A DNA stretch of 64,000 nucleotides from Arthrobotrys musiformis (taxonomy: Eukaryota; Ascomycota; Orbiliomycetes; Orbiliales; Orbiliaceae). How positions within the stretch are numbered: position 1 is the first letter of the stretch; each line of letters begins with the position of its first letter. The DNA is taken from assembly GCA_036971715.1 (NCBI GenBank), contig JAVHJL010000012.1, forward strand, positions 1,612,001 to 1,676,000. Direction: 5' to 3'. Position numbers and translations under genes: made by a program. The notes under the pieces are model-generated. The model saw nothing but the letters and a program-made list of their open reading frames with translations. It was not told the DNA's origin and did not search any database. Below, piece by piece: positions 1 to 11,691 of this stretch.

Positions 1-1161
1 TATTTCTATAGAACACCATCCCACATTTTTTGCATTTAGGGAGGATAATATCGCCTCCTTCACAGTTCTTATGCCGGAATCTAAGGTGCCACAAAACGGA
101 ATGAAACTCATCCACACTGCAGCAACCTCCCTGGCGCTCCTTTATAACGATTATCCATTCTTCGCAAAGGGGGCATGTCTTGGTGTCGACTGTGTCGCGG
201 ATTAATTCCTCTGTAAAAATGTCAGCATCCACATGGAACCTGTATTTTTTCGTGCTACCAAAAGGGTTCCCTAGTCCCCCCGATAGACCTGCGAAACCGG
301 GTAAAGCGGTGGGAGCGCGGGCACTGCTCCAATTAGGGTTTTAGAGCCAGATAACAGGTCGCTCTATACTGTCGTAACCAGACCAGGGCGTCTGGGACGG
401 AAACCGAAGTTGTTACGACGAGATCATTGACTAGGATTGGCAAGCTCCCCCAGACGAAAAGCGGCTCCACTAATAAGCCAAACCGATATTTTTGAGAAGT
501 TTTTTCGATATATCTTCATAGATAGCAATGGCTGTCAAGGAGGTTTCTGTTGCGCACATTCTTCTGAAGATATTCATTACAGATAGAAGGCATCTTCGGT
601 CAAACAATATGTTGGAATTTGCCTGGATAACCAAGGATTGAAGCTTCGCTTGGAAGTTTACGTTGATATTTTCCAGTACCGCCGACATTTCTGGTGTGGA
701 AGTAACTTCATATTGTAGAAAGAATATTTGCTAAAAGTGGCGGTAAAGGTTCGATATCCAAGGAAGCGAACCAATGCCACCGATACCGAAAACCGCCCAG
801 CGGGATGATGGCGCCACAGTTCACACGAACTTGGACAAAAGTATCGAAAATTTCTATCGTGGCTGTGCTTCGCTTTCAAATGGTGCTGAAGCGTCCATTC
901 ACAGTCCACCCTCATAGGGCAAAAAACACAAACTAGAAATCCCTGGTTATTCCGATACTGAAATTGATGCGCAAACTCATGGGCTACTCTTTTGCACACC
1001 CGTGGCGGAACACCTTTACCAATGTTTCGGCGGAGCTTATTCTGTGCGATAAGATCATCCGAATGTATCAACCAACTCCCAGGCTCCGCACTGGTGGTGC
1101 AAAATTCAATGTATAGGTGGGCCCATTGACGGAGTTCCAACCTCGAGAGGAGGCCTTGCAC
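1..1161 (-). CDS. C2H2-type zinc-finger protein, 3' end beyond window, multi-exon
   Basis: Three open minus-strand blocks read as one spliced gene. The upstream block (about 1161 down to 760) carries a textbook C2H2 finger, CX2CX12HX4H, starting CVFCPMRVDC and ending HHLKAKH near 930-866. A second block (688-470) is helical and featureless. The third (about 340 to 1, open at the edge) has a CPLC pair, a histidine pair in LWHLRFRHKNC and a KCKKCGMVF motif, so at least one further zinc site. The frame stays open upstream of 1161 to about 1325 without an obvious ATG; the true start and exact introns are not resolved. Such proteins usually bind DNA or RNA. It may be a decayed copy; I see no paralogue in the window. 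Confidence 0.5.
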
Positions 1162-1321
1162 ATACGACTCTACCGTAATATCGACGAGGAGGGCTATTGA
1201 TTTTATTTTCGAGACGATGGTCTGGGGTTTTGGTCGCAGAAGGGAAACAAATTTCGCTTGGCACTTTTGGCGGCGGTGGCGGTAGCCTGATCCGAAAAGC
1301 GTCCTTGGATGCCTCTGTTTA

Positions 1322-1461
1322 CCGTAGGGGGTTTTAGAGCGTTTTTCGGACCGCTTTTAAAAATTAAGACGCTTTATGAAGCATTTAAAGCGCCTTAATT
1401 GCTTCAAAAGCAGACTTAAGGCGGATTTTCCGTCCCAGAAAACATGCGATTTCCCCTACGG
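1322..1461. mobile_element. MITE-like hairpin element with TA target duplication
   Basis: A 140-bp block is bounded by the inverted repeats CCGTAGGGG and CCCCTACGG, each flanked outward by TA, so the TA-inclusive arms are an 11-bp perfect inverted repeat (1320-1330 and 1453-1463). The inside is itself palindromic: AATTAAGaCGCTTT at about 1362-1375 mirrors AAAGCGcCTTAATT at about 1387-1400. TA duplication and such termini are typical of Tc1/mariner/pogo-derived MITEs. It has no coding capacity. Confidence 0.7.
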
Positions 1462-1464
1462 TAT

Positions 1465-4417
1465 GTATGCGTTGGATCGATGTTTGCAGGCTGAGCCCGA
1501 GGCCAGGCCGCATGCCCAATATCCAGGATTCAAAGCTCTTGGAAATCTCAAACTGGTGGCTCGGTTGTTCAGCAAGAATGATAGGGTCGATGTGCCCTCT
1601 ACCGAGCGGAGGCTAATAGAAGCTAATGTAATGACGTCAAAAACTTTTTATGAAGTTTCCAAAATACTATTTAATATATTTCTTAAGTGGAATACATGGT
1701 GCCGTCCAGTCGCAAACTGGGATCCACACCCTGTTTGATACCACACGGAACTCTGTAATGTAGTTACGCAGTACCGGTTTGTGGAATTGATGATCGGGAT
1801 CCGATATCCGCGGGGCGCATGTATGAGCAATGATACACACACACCGGCACCCCTATATAGTATATACGTATATATACTTACTAAAGTACTTCCTGCTCTT
1901 GTTATCATGACGTCTATAGACAAGAGTATCGTGTTAACAGAATTTCACATCATTTAATTAAGCTACCTCAGCATACAGTCACCTTCATCAGTCAGTTTGC
2001 AATTTTAGGATGTTCGATTCGGCGACATGTCACTTCGGCAGGGGCCTTGCTAGCAATGTATCCGGTCGACCAGTCAGATAAAAATATTATCTGTAATTGA
2101 GGATACATATGTACATACGTTTTGGTTGCCTCGTAAACTATGCGCTCCTGCAGATGCATGACGCGCGCACTTGAATAAAGGCATTCCTAATATTAATACC
2201 TAAGAGTTCGCATCACGAAGTTCAGGACGCTCTAGATCCGGCCCGGATATATATGCAACTTATAATTATGAAACAATTGCCTAGGAACGAGCGAATACAT
2301 GACAGTTGGTGCAGGAGCCACTAGTATATAACATGAAGACGAATTTGAAGTGCATACAAGTTAGGCTAGGAACTTGGGTACAGGTCCACATGGCCCATAG
2401 GTCTCGCAAGCCGATTAATCAGGCCAACTAATTTTCGTCGGGAGGGGATGTGGTATAATTATAATAGACCGCATGCATAGGATGAGGGTAGGCGAAAAGT
2501 CTCAGCTTCGAGGCTATCTCAGCTTATCCAAGTAACGAGAGAAGACCTTGTATGCATTGCTGCCCACACCCCTTCAGCCGGCTCGAAATACCATTGGTAT
2601 TCCTGATTTCCGGCAACTGTATCTATCGAAAATGCGTCGCAATTATGTACTGCACAAGCATATGTCCATAAGACGTAGTCCCCCCCCCTCGCCTGTCCCG
2701 CTCTGCCTATCAGTTTAATTAAGTGGTATTGTGAGCCTCTAATATTTCAATTGATGGGGTCGAGTAAATTCACATAGCATCGCGGGTTTATGTGCATACA
2801 AAAAGATAGGGTAAGGCGTTACCAAGTGCAGAAGTTGTGACCCTATGAACACCTCCATCCTTGTCGGTTACATCTGCTGTAACCTCGAAAATCCCCTCGC
2901 GGTCTTCGCTCATGGTGGCCCCTAACTAGGTAGGAGTTTCGAGGGATTCTATAAGGGTAGGGCAGCGATACGAGACGAAGGAGGCTTGCGCATATGTGAC
3001 GTCGAGATGGCTATGAAGATCAATATTGCCTGTATGTGTGCGCATGAAAAGGAAGTTAAACAAGTACAATGTATTTATACTTTCAATTGATTAACCCCGA
3101 TCCACCATGTACTTCAGTGGACAAGTTGACATAAGGTATGTATACCGGCTGTATTCAAAGTAATTTAATCGGGAGGCAAAGCAAAAAGTGGTCGACATCA
3201 CGGGGCTGAGAAATTATTCAGGGTCAAGGCTACTGGAATTTTCAAGCCCTCGGACATCCTTACTGCCGACCTTGAAACGAAGGCGTTCTAGATCTATGTT
3301 GATAGTTTGATCAGGACAATTGGGCATTCCATATGACTGTATAGTGGGATCATGGTACATAGAATTTCAACCTAGCGCAGCGACTTTGCATGCTCATAGG
3401 ACTTGGCAGTGATTATTAACTACGAGCCTCGAATTGAACTGATTCAACCCCGAGAACGAGACTAATTCAACTGCTATGCTTGCAGGCTCCCGTTGGCGCC
3501 TAGATCTTTTCCGCCCTATATACCCCAACTTGGCTTGTATGTAACCGTGATTTTGCACTAACTGTAACGTTATAACTCTTAATCCATTAAATAATTAAAG
3601 CTTTATGTACTCGTACCTCTCCGGAGCTCGAGCGGGGGTTGATGACGCTCCAGTGTTCAATACCTAGCTCAAAACGTCCGAACTTCTATTGCTATATGAA
3701 GTAGTGCGAGCTACCATATATAGTTTCAAGCTCAAGATTACGATCTCAAATCAATAGAACTGGAAAATTCCCTCAAAGAAAATTTGGACTTGGTTGTCCT
3801 TCCGGTTGGCTTGATTAATACATACCTAATCCGAGAAATACTCTAGCTAAAATAACCAAGATTGAATATTATATTATGTAAAATGATTAGAAGTTCTAAT
3901 CCGTGGGAAATGGCGGCTGGGCTTTGGGTGTACGGTATGATGCATCTAGATGTAGTTTCCAGAGATGGTCAATAGCAGCAAGGGACTGGGCTAGCATCAT
4001 TTAAATGCATTTCAAACTGCATTTCAAACTACATTTTGCCTAAAAAAGCGAATCTTATTATTAAAGTCTTGCCGCTTGCAACTATATTCGAGCACACCTC
4101 CTATCCCGTCTCAGATTGTTTATCGTGGAGCATGGAGCCGATGTTATACATCGATGTAGATCCATATGGGCATCCAAAACCTTGCTTTGCTTGTCACCCA
4201 GCGCGGCATCCATGTTTCGATAATGTATCCTGTTTCATATAGGCAGATATTCCAAATCGGATGGGAGACGCAAGCGAGACAAATTCTGTGCAAAAAAAAT
4301 GACAGGCGAAATCCTAAAGGCGCACAGATCGTACAAACATTAACCAATAGTGTTAAACTTGCTACCAAAGGAAAATACGTAGAGGCAGATATCCTTCGGT
4401 AAAGGTGTCCTCTACCC
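1465..4417. other. gene-poor stretch
   Basis: No convincing gene on either strand. It holds a TA-rich microsatellite near 1855-1880, a run of nine C at about 2682-2690, and a short direct repeat of a CATTTCAAACT unit near 4008-4032. Short ORFs at 4036-4402 show no recognisable domain. Confidence 0.5.
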
Positions 4418-4792
4418 CTAGATTAATCCTGGACGGAGGTTGCCGTCTACAAGGCTAATGAAGTAGTGGTCGTCAATGCTCCGCCAGTCACCACCCAAAT
4501 TTACACTCTTTGGAAAGTCTCTTGTCAAACTGCGAGCCCGCTCGCACAAGTTTTTAGGCCGCTTCCATCTTGAATCTTTGCGAGATAAAGCCATTTGAGA
4601 TATCTCAAACCGCATTTCTTCGATATATCGGAATGAAAGCACGTATAGGCGGAAGCTCGGCTTAAGACTAGACAACATCATGCAATTGGAGTTGGCTCCC
4701 TCATTATTTCTGAAACCCCTCATATTTTTTTTAAATACATAAAATAATATGCTCCCTTCCCCCGACCACACAAAGAGTGGCCGGAATGACAT
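4418..4792 (-). CDS. hypothetical 124-aa protein
   Basis: An ATG-initiated ORF of 124 codons downstream of the next gene on the same strand. Its C-terminal half is mixed-charge and looks codable (RFEISQMALSRKDSRW region), the N-terminus is hydrophobic. No domain recognised. It may be a separate gene, a last exon of something else, or chance. Confidence 0.3.
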   Translation of the reverse strand: MSFRPLFVWSGEGSILFYVFKKNMRGFRNNEGANSNCMMLSSLKPSFRLYVLSFRYIEEMRFEISQMALSRKDSRWKRPKNLCERARSLTRDFPKSVNLGGDWRSIDDHYFISLVDGNLRPGLI

Positions 4793-4850
4793 AATACGCA
4801 GGGCCGAAGAATATTGTATATAGTAAATCGTTTGCCATGTATTCTTGGGT

Positions 4851-5858
4851 TTAATAAGTTAAGTTGAGTTGAGACATGAACGTCTCGAGCCCAGCTATCT
4901 CCTTTTCCGATATTTCTTGTGAAGACGGCCGTGAACTGTTTTCATCTTGTTCTAAACTCTCGGTATCATCTCGTTCCAAACACAACCTCGATGGTGTTTG
5001 GTCTTTCCGCATCCATCTTTTGTGCCATTTCGCAACCCAGAATTCGTTTGACTCGGCTGAAGTTCCTTGAGACCGAGGTTGAAGGTGTAGAATTGGTGTT
5101 CGGGGAGTGGTGTCCCCGTCTAAGAGGTAGAATCTGTGGTCCTCCATGCGACGTCGAAGGTCCTTATTCCCTTTATTTGGCCCAGTTGTAGGTTTTTCTG
5201 AAAAGAGTCGCAGAGACTTTGTTGTCCGTGAGATATCCCTAGAGTCTATAGCTGGAGGTGGAGAATGTTTAGAGTCTCGGGTATCCGGGCCGTCTTCGGA
5301 ATCTGGAGGGCGGGGATGAAGGATATGTATTGACAATTGAAATTTTAACTGGGAGAGTACCTAGAATTTGGTTTGATGTTGTCCTGATACCAAATGTGAC
5401 GGGACTTGTCCCTCATTTATATACGTCGTCCTACAGCAGTTAACCTCTTTGTCTCCACTCGACTGTGATAGGCTAAGCTGGTCACAATGCACGTTAAGAA
5501 GAGGGTCCGGCGCTCGCGCTCGCGTTTGCGTTATCTCCATACCTCCGGGGATAGTTGGCGGGGTATCTTTTACAGGGTTCTGGGTAACTCTTGTTCTCGC
5601 GGGGAATAAAGACCAACTTGGGGCCTTCTTTGAACGTAGGTTGGGCTTAGTTTCGGTGTCGGAGCGGGGCCGGTGAATTGACGGAGTTGAGTCAAGGTTG
5701 GAGAATGGAGATGCTTCAAATCTGAGTAGCGTTGGAGTTTCTGACTGACAGAGGTCACTTGGGGTGTCCTGCCTGCGTTCCTCCAAGGATGCAGATGCAG
5801 GCGTCCTTCGAAAAATCTCCTTCCGCCACACTGTCACAATTGGAACACAGGAGTTCAT
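4851..5858 (-). CDS. hypothetical disordered protein, two exons
   Basis: Two adjacent minus ORFs join into one gene of about 321 aa. Exon 1 runs from ATG 5858 to 5391 and exon 2 from 5348 to 4851; a 42-nt intron starting GTATCA and ending CCCAG keeps phase 0 on both sides. The protein is rich in Ser, Thr, Pro, Arg and Glu with no predicted fold or transmembrane segment, and ends in a short amphipathic stretch (ETFMSQLNLTY). I recognise no family. The intron is near the lower size limit for fungi, so the join is an inference. Confidence 0.5.
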
Positions 5859-5859
5859 G

Positions 5860-6502
5860 CTCGAGAAATTAAGAAGTGTATTGGTATAAAAATAGCAAGA
5901 GACCCTATTGAGTACGCAGCACTGGGAAAGATATTGATATCTTGACTAAAACTGAGAGTTGGTGTCCCTATACTCCAGAGCATAGTTCAGGAAAAAGCGG
6001 AACTTTTATGAGAACAAATACTGTTGCCCTCCGAACGGACGAAACTGATTCGGTCTTTCATTCTTTCAGCCTTTCTTTTTTTTTCTCGCGGAAAAGAAAA
6101 TCATATGAAATTCCCGAACCAATCACTAGGATTTGATAAAAGGAGAGAGAGAGCATGGTTCTGATCTCCGATGTGGGCGCCAATCAAGGTGAGGTTATCC
6201 AACCCTTTCAGACAAAGGGGTTGCGGTGGGGGGTCGAAGGGCAACTCCTCGCATTGATATTCCGTCCAACCATATTTTGGCCGCTTTTATACCGTGACAA
6301 CCGGCACCTGCGGCTGATGTGGGCTTTATGGATCTTACCTCTCAATATGATATAAGCACTACCTTGTCGATTGCTATAACTTCATAATAGCGAGTTCTAC
6401 AAGTTTCTCACTTTTAGAAGCAACCGGCCTAGCAGCGGTAGTTTCTGGCAGGTAGCTATAGATTTATTCGGCCCTAGCTTAGTATTTGAAACACAATCCG
6501 GG
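5860..6502. other. no gene recognised
   Basis: Upstream region of the preceding gene plus spacer. Pyrimidine-rich tract near 6065-6085. Nothing else supportable. Confidence 0.4.
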
Positions 6503-6913
6503 CTACAAAAGAGGAGTTACAGAGTACAAAGAGATGCAGTCATTTCTTAGATCAAGAATAGAACTACGGCATAAAAACGCTAATACTGATATTTTGTCGG
6601 CGTAGTAACATATTAGGAACGTACTAACGAAGGTGGGTGCAAATCCAAGAATATAATCATATGGACAACACTTTGATGTACATCCGATCATCAACATATT
6701 TTCCACCCATAATCGACACGATCTCCGCTGCAACCGATGCGGAATCACATACTTCCATATGGACCGAGGGTTGGCCTCCTTGGTTCCTTTAACCCCTTGG
6801 ATTTGGGTAGGCTCTTTCATAGGGCCATAACCTTCCCCGGGGTTATGTTCTTGCAAGACCTTATATATTTTATTATAATTTTTCTCCGTTCCCGAATTTA
6901 GTAGGGACGGCAT
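6503..6913 (-). CDS. possible hypothetical protein
   Basis: A 136-codon minus ORF starting at ATG 6913. It is open without interruption and has several Cys (region SKCCPYDY), but no family is recognised and the compositional bias is weak. Its start lies on the first copy of the motif that is iterated in the LINE leader, so it may be antisense to that element rather than a gene. Confidence 0.22.
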   Translation of the reverse strand: MPSLLNSGTEKNYNKIYKVLQEHNPGEGYGPMKEPTQIQGVKGTKEANPRSIWKYVIPHRLQRRSCRLWVENMLMIGCTSKCCPYDYILGFAPTFVSTFLICYYADKISVLAFLCRSSILDLRNDCISLYSVTPLL

Positions 6914-7135
6914 TGTTGGTGTGTTGTGTGGTGTGGGACCAATAATATATGTATGAGGGAGAAAAAGGATCCTGTAACTTAACCAATCAATCAATCATTC
7001 TCATCGCCCATCTGTAGCTCACAGGCATTCTGTTCCCGAATTATAGTAGGGGCAGTTCCGTGCAGTATTAGTAGTCTCCCGAATTTAGTAGGGGACTACA
7101 TTTTATCTTTTGTATTTTGCCGAATTGAGTAGGCG
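6891..7135 (+). promoter_or_regulatory. iterated leader motif CCCGAATTTAGTAGGG
   Basis: Four copies of a 16-18-bp motif lie in the LINE leader: 6891-6906, 7035-7052, 7078-7094 and a variant (GCCGAATTGAGTAGGCG) at 7119-7135. The last three are spaced 43 and 41 bp apart. Iterated 5' units are known from some LINEs, where they carry internal promoters; that role here is an inference. The half-sites CCC and GGG make each copy weakly palindromic. Confidence 0.6.
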
Positions 7136-7572
7136 AATGCGTTTTTTAGTATTTATTTTTGTTTATGGTAATAAATTTTATTTTTTATTCTTAAGCTTAT
7201 ATTATGATTTACATATATGTTGCCTGCGATTACTTCTCGTCGAACCTCGTTTTACCATGGTAACTTTGGTACTGCTAGCATATAATTTTTTAGTTTGTCG
7301 CGAAGTATCTTTTGTCTCCATAGCAATTCTTCATAGCGACAGTGTTATATTCCTGTCTATTATTCCATATATATTTTACATATATTATTACATATATATT
7401 TTATACATATTACATATCCTTACCCCGCTTTTATATTTACTCTCTGGAGTTTCTGTTTTCCATTTTCTAATCTTCTTTCCTTCACATCTACATCATTTTT
7501 TCTTGCCTCCGTTTTTCCGCCGTTTTCCACCCCCGTTTTTTGTTTCTGTTCGCTGGTTTCTTCCGTTTTTGA

Positions 7573-8550
7573 TCCCTTGTCATCGTTGTGCTCGCTGTAT
7601 CCTATATCGCTTTGGTTAGTGTAGTATATTCTTTTCTTTGGGAGAAAGTGAGATCGGTTATCTTCCAAATACCTCGTGCCACTCCAAAGGGAACTCTCCA
7701 AGATGTTTTGAAGATTTTCAAGTTGCAATTCGACGATAAAGCCTCGCCTGCTGTCCTGCGCTCGACTATCTGTGAATATGTCTCCAAGAACTTTGACGAG
7801 AGAATCTATGCCGCAAAGGAACTTCAGGGTTTTTGGACTCAGTCAAAAGATGGGATGCTAGTGCGTGGTTGCGAAGCTTTGGAGGCCGACCATAGACTCG
7901 TTTTGTCGAAGTTCGAGGACGGGGTCGCCACCAGAAAGCGTGCTAAACCTGCGGCTGCTCCGGCATGGGAAGAACATTTGAGTCTTCGAGATGCGTTTAT
8001 ATCCCATGTCAATTTACAGGGCATGGAGGACGCTACTCGCGATAACGATATCGAGGATATCAATCGTCGTCTTCAGTTGCTCGAAGAGTCCGGTATTTCG
8101 CAGGATATTCGTAAAGAGTTGGATGGTTTGAAAAATGATATCCGTGGTATTTCTGCTGCTTCCGCTTCATCAGGATCAGGATCGTCAGATGCGTCCCTAA
8201 AGGAATCGATTTTGGTTCTTGACCGCCATTCTCGTAAATGGAATGTCCTTGTCCAGGGTTATAAACCAGGCGGTACGCCATTGGGGGATGCCAAGACGGT
8301 TCTCAAAACCAAGGATGCTATCGATTTTGGTCCGATTGTGGCTTTTCGCAGAGGAAAAGACCCTACGGAGAAAACCCCCTTGGTCATTATCTTCTCGACG
8401 ACAAAGCGATTGCAGTCGAAGTTTGTTACTAGATGGCGCGAGTCGGGGAAGGACTATCGTTTGTCCGGATTAAAGATTACTTTCCATCAAGATGGCAAAG
8501 TAAAAGTTATCCCGACTCCAATTGACGAGAATGCACCCCCTCCGGAGTAG
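7573..8550 (+). pseudogene. LINE ORF1 (L1 ORF1p-like RNA-binding protein)
   Basis: Open from just after a TGA at 7570-7572 to TAG 8548-8550, with no in-frame ATG before 7852, although the coding-looking sequence begins near 7630. The middle carries a short coiled-coil-like segment (residues of about 8045-8135, DIEDINRRLQLLEESG), a Ser/Gly linker, then an RRM-like strand (WNVLVQGYKPGG) and a C-terminal half resembling the L1 ORF1p CTD (PLVIIFSTTKRLQSKF). No CCHC knuckle is present, unlike most fungal Tad-type ORF1s. Start codon lost, non-AUG start, or a 5' frameshift are all possible. Binding of the element RNA is the family role. Confidence 0.6.
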
Positions 8551-11500
8551 GACTCTTCAGTGAACGTTGGACTTGGTTTGGAAGGTTTTTCTATTACTTA
8601 TTGGAACATTGACAAGAACTTGGTCGCAAAAATCGATTCTATTTCTTTTCCAGATTCAAATTTTCTCGTTTTTTCAGAACCATACATTCGGGAAGCGCAA
8701 CTTTCGTTAGTCGACCTACCTGGCTATACGTGCTTCTCCTCTCTACGACCGGTTTCCTATTCCCTTTCGCATAGGCCCCATGGGGGGTTGTTGATGTATG
8801 TCAAAACTGGTTGGGTTAATAAAATGGAAATTTTGGAGCAGAACGAGAAAAATAACATAGATAAGATCTGGATTCGGTTCGGTGGCGTTTCGATTTGTTT
8901 CCTATATCTGCCGCCAGCTACTTCCTCATTCTTGAGGGATGAGTCGATCAACGTCATTGATTCTTTAAGTGGGGAGTGTTCTTTATTTCCAGGTCCTCAT
9001 TTGCTGATTGGGGATTTTAGCGCACAAAAGATTCTAGAGGATCCTCTCTTTTGCCGCTGGTGGAGGATCACAGTTTGTCTATTCTAAATGGCTCGAATGA
9101 GAAGAATAATGGGGCAACTTTTTTCCAAAACGGCTTTGCGTCTATTATCGACTTTGCGGTGGTTTCGTCCGATATCTCTCATTTGGCAGATTTGACGGTT
9201 TTGCCGCTGTCTGTCGACTCCCCTCATTGCCCGTTATTCCCCGAGTTTCGGGGTTTTTCACCACCTCCTCCAGTTTTAACTACTCCAGTAAAATCTAAAA
9301 TTTTCGGTCAGAATACACCTAAAAACCACATCGATTCGGCTTTACAGATCATTTTGAACTCCGTGGATCGTGGATCTAACAAAATCTCGCCAATTTCTTT
9401 ACCGCCGTCGAAGGATTCGTTCACCATGTCGGCATTGCGGAAGAAGGCGTCGTCTTTGGCGAAGAATGATAATTTTAAAAAGGATCCCGGTCTACAACAA
9501 GAGTACAAGATTGTTAAAAAACAATACTTTTCTCTGAGAAGAAAGTTAAGAAGGGTCAACCAGAAAAATCTGTAAGCTCAAATGCATCAAGTAAAAGGTC
9601 GCGCGGAGTATTGGTCTTACGTAAACAATTTAAGGAAAAAGAAGTCTCCGATTATCCATTCTCCGGATGATTTGACCGAGCACTTCAAACAACTGTTGAA
9701 CCCATCTCTTGCCAATGGTTATGATTTCGATGCAGAATACCTTGAAGAGATGGTGTTTATCGCTGAGAAATCTGACCCCTCCGCCCCCTCTGATCTATTA
9801 GATAGTCCTATTACTGCTGCGGAAATTGAAGACCATATTGGTTTTATGCACAATCCTGCGGTGGGGGAGGACAGATTGTCTATTGATAAATTGAGGGCGA
9901 TTGATTTGGAAGATTTGGAACAGTTCTTTTTGCTTATGGTGGAGGAGGCCATTGCGCCCACTCCATGGACTAGATCAATCATAGTACCCCTGCCTAAAAG
10001 GAATCTTGATCCGAGAATTCCAAGTAATCTCAGGGGTATTTCTTTACGACCGACTTTAAGAAAGTTATATACCGGTATAATCGCTAAGAGATTATATAAG
10101 TGGGCGGAGGAGAAAAATATATTACCAAAGGAGCAGTCAGGTTTTCGCCCCGGATTTCGAACTACCGATAATATCTTTATAATGCGGACTATCATTGAAA
10201 GATTTTGTCATGAAGGTCGTTCTCTTTTCGGCATTTTTATCGACCTAGTTAAAGCCTTCGACATGATCAATAGGGATATTTTATGGGTGAAATTACGACT
10301 CCTACAAGCTGAGGGCAGACATATTGAGATGATCAAAACTTTATATCGGCAGACGTCCTCAACCGTTCGGGTCGATTCCCTTTATTCCGAGTTCTTTGAT
10401 GTTTCTAGTGGTGTCGCTCAAGGGGATCCATTGTCGCCGCTCCTATTCATCATCTATATATACGACCTCCCTTTGAAAGGAGATTCGGATCCAACCCTGA
10501 ACGGTGTTCCGGTTTCTGGCCTTCTGTTGGCGGATGATTTGGTTTTGCTTTCCGGAAACTCGATGCATCTGCAACAGAAACTATGGAACCTTATGTCGTA
10601 TCTATATCGGAATAGACTGGTTATAGGAATTCCCAAGACTTTTGCTATGGCCCTGGGGGGCAAACAGGGGCTTCCGGCCCTCGTTTTATATCAACGACAC
10701 GAAGATTCCTTTCGTCGAGTCTCTTACCTACAACGGCTGGTCCCTGAACGTTTCGGTCCCCGTTTGGACCTCGAATTACCATATGGAGTCCAGATACGCC
10801 AAAGCTAGAGTTAATACGTTTTCGATCTTATCTCTAAATAAGAGTTTAGGGATTCCTTCTGCTACCCTTTTCATGTCAGTTTTTCGTGCGCTGGTGGAGC
10901 CGGACTTGATTTTCGCTGCGGAGACGTCTTTTGATGCCACAAATTTGTGGAATTCAAAATATGACGCTTTGCAATTGAAGTTCGCGCGTTTCCGCTTAGG
11001 TCTCCCAGTCAGATCTAGTAAAATCCTACCTTTAACGGATCTGGGGGTCATTCCATTATCGTTAAGAAGGCTCCAGTTAGCTGTGAGATTCTTTGCGTAC
11101 GCCAACAGAGCTGGTACCAACCGCCTAGTCTTCCATGCTTTGGAAGATTCGAAAAGTTTGGCTGCCAATAATAAGGGTTGGTACTTCAAATTCAAAGCCA
11201 AGGTCGCTCCTTTTGTCGAGTTGGATGAAGGAAGAGAAATTTACTATTATAATCTTTTTCCGACGAGACTTTTGGACGAGATTAGAAATTCGGTTTGGAG
11301 TAAAGCGAATATTGACGTTCAGTCGAAATCTCCAAATTCGTTTTTGAGAATTTCGAGGCCAGACGAATCCTTTTCCCGCCAATATTACACAACTTTCCCA
11401 ATGGATCTTGCCTCTGCCATTGCAAAATTGCGATTTGGCATGCATAACTGCCTGAGCGAAAGGGGTAGACATTTCGATGTCCCCCTGTACCAGCGTCTTT

Positions 11501-11691
11501 GTCCGACGTGCAATGTTTTGGAAGACGAGTTGCACGTTCTTATGGATTGTCCGATTTTTACAGCTCCAAGGGATAAACTTACCGGCCAGTTAGCAGAGAT
11601 TTTGTTATTGCCTAATAAAGGCAATGGGTTGGTGATTGGTAAACTTCTGAAGTCGATATGGAAGATTTTGGACGCAAGATATGTGTTGTAG
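8551..11691 (+). pseudogene. LINE ORF2: APE endonuclease, reverse transcriptase, CCHC knuckle
   Basis: Three blocks. 8551-9048 (frame 1): endonuclease, with SITYWNID, a SEPYI metal-ligand motif, and LLIGDFSA. About 9036-10640 (frame 0): endonuclease end (SIIDFAVVSSD, SPHCPL in place of the usual SDH), then reverse transcriptase with IIVPLPKR, EQSGFRPG, FIDLVKAFD, GVAQGDPLSPLLF and the catalytic LLADDLVLLS. 10642-11691 (frame 1): thumb and a C-terminal CX2CX7HX4C knuckle (LCPTCNV...). Lesions: a frame change near 9036-9055, TAA at 9573-9575, and a frame change near 10640. There is no in-frame ATG between the ORF1 stop and the endonuclease core. No RNase H domain. Confidence 0.85.

Noticed and set aside
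1376..1738. 120-codon plus ORF
   Set aside because: It starts inside the MITE palindrome and has no domain or coding bias.
7110..7619. 169-codon plus ORF upstream of the LINE ORF1
   Set aside because: Extremely Phe/Tyr/Ile-rich because the leader is T-rich; no fold, and it overlaps the iterated leader motifs.
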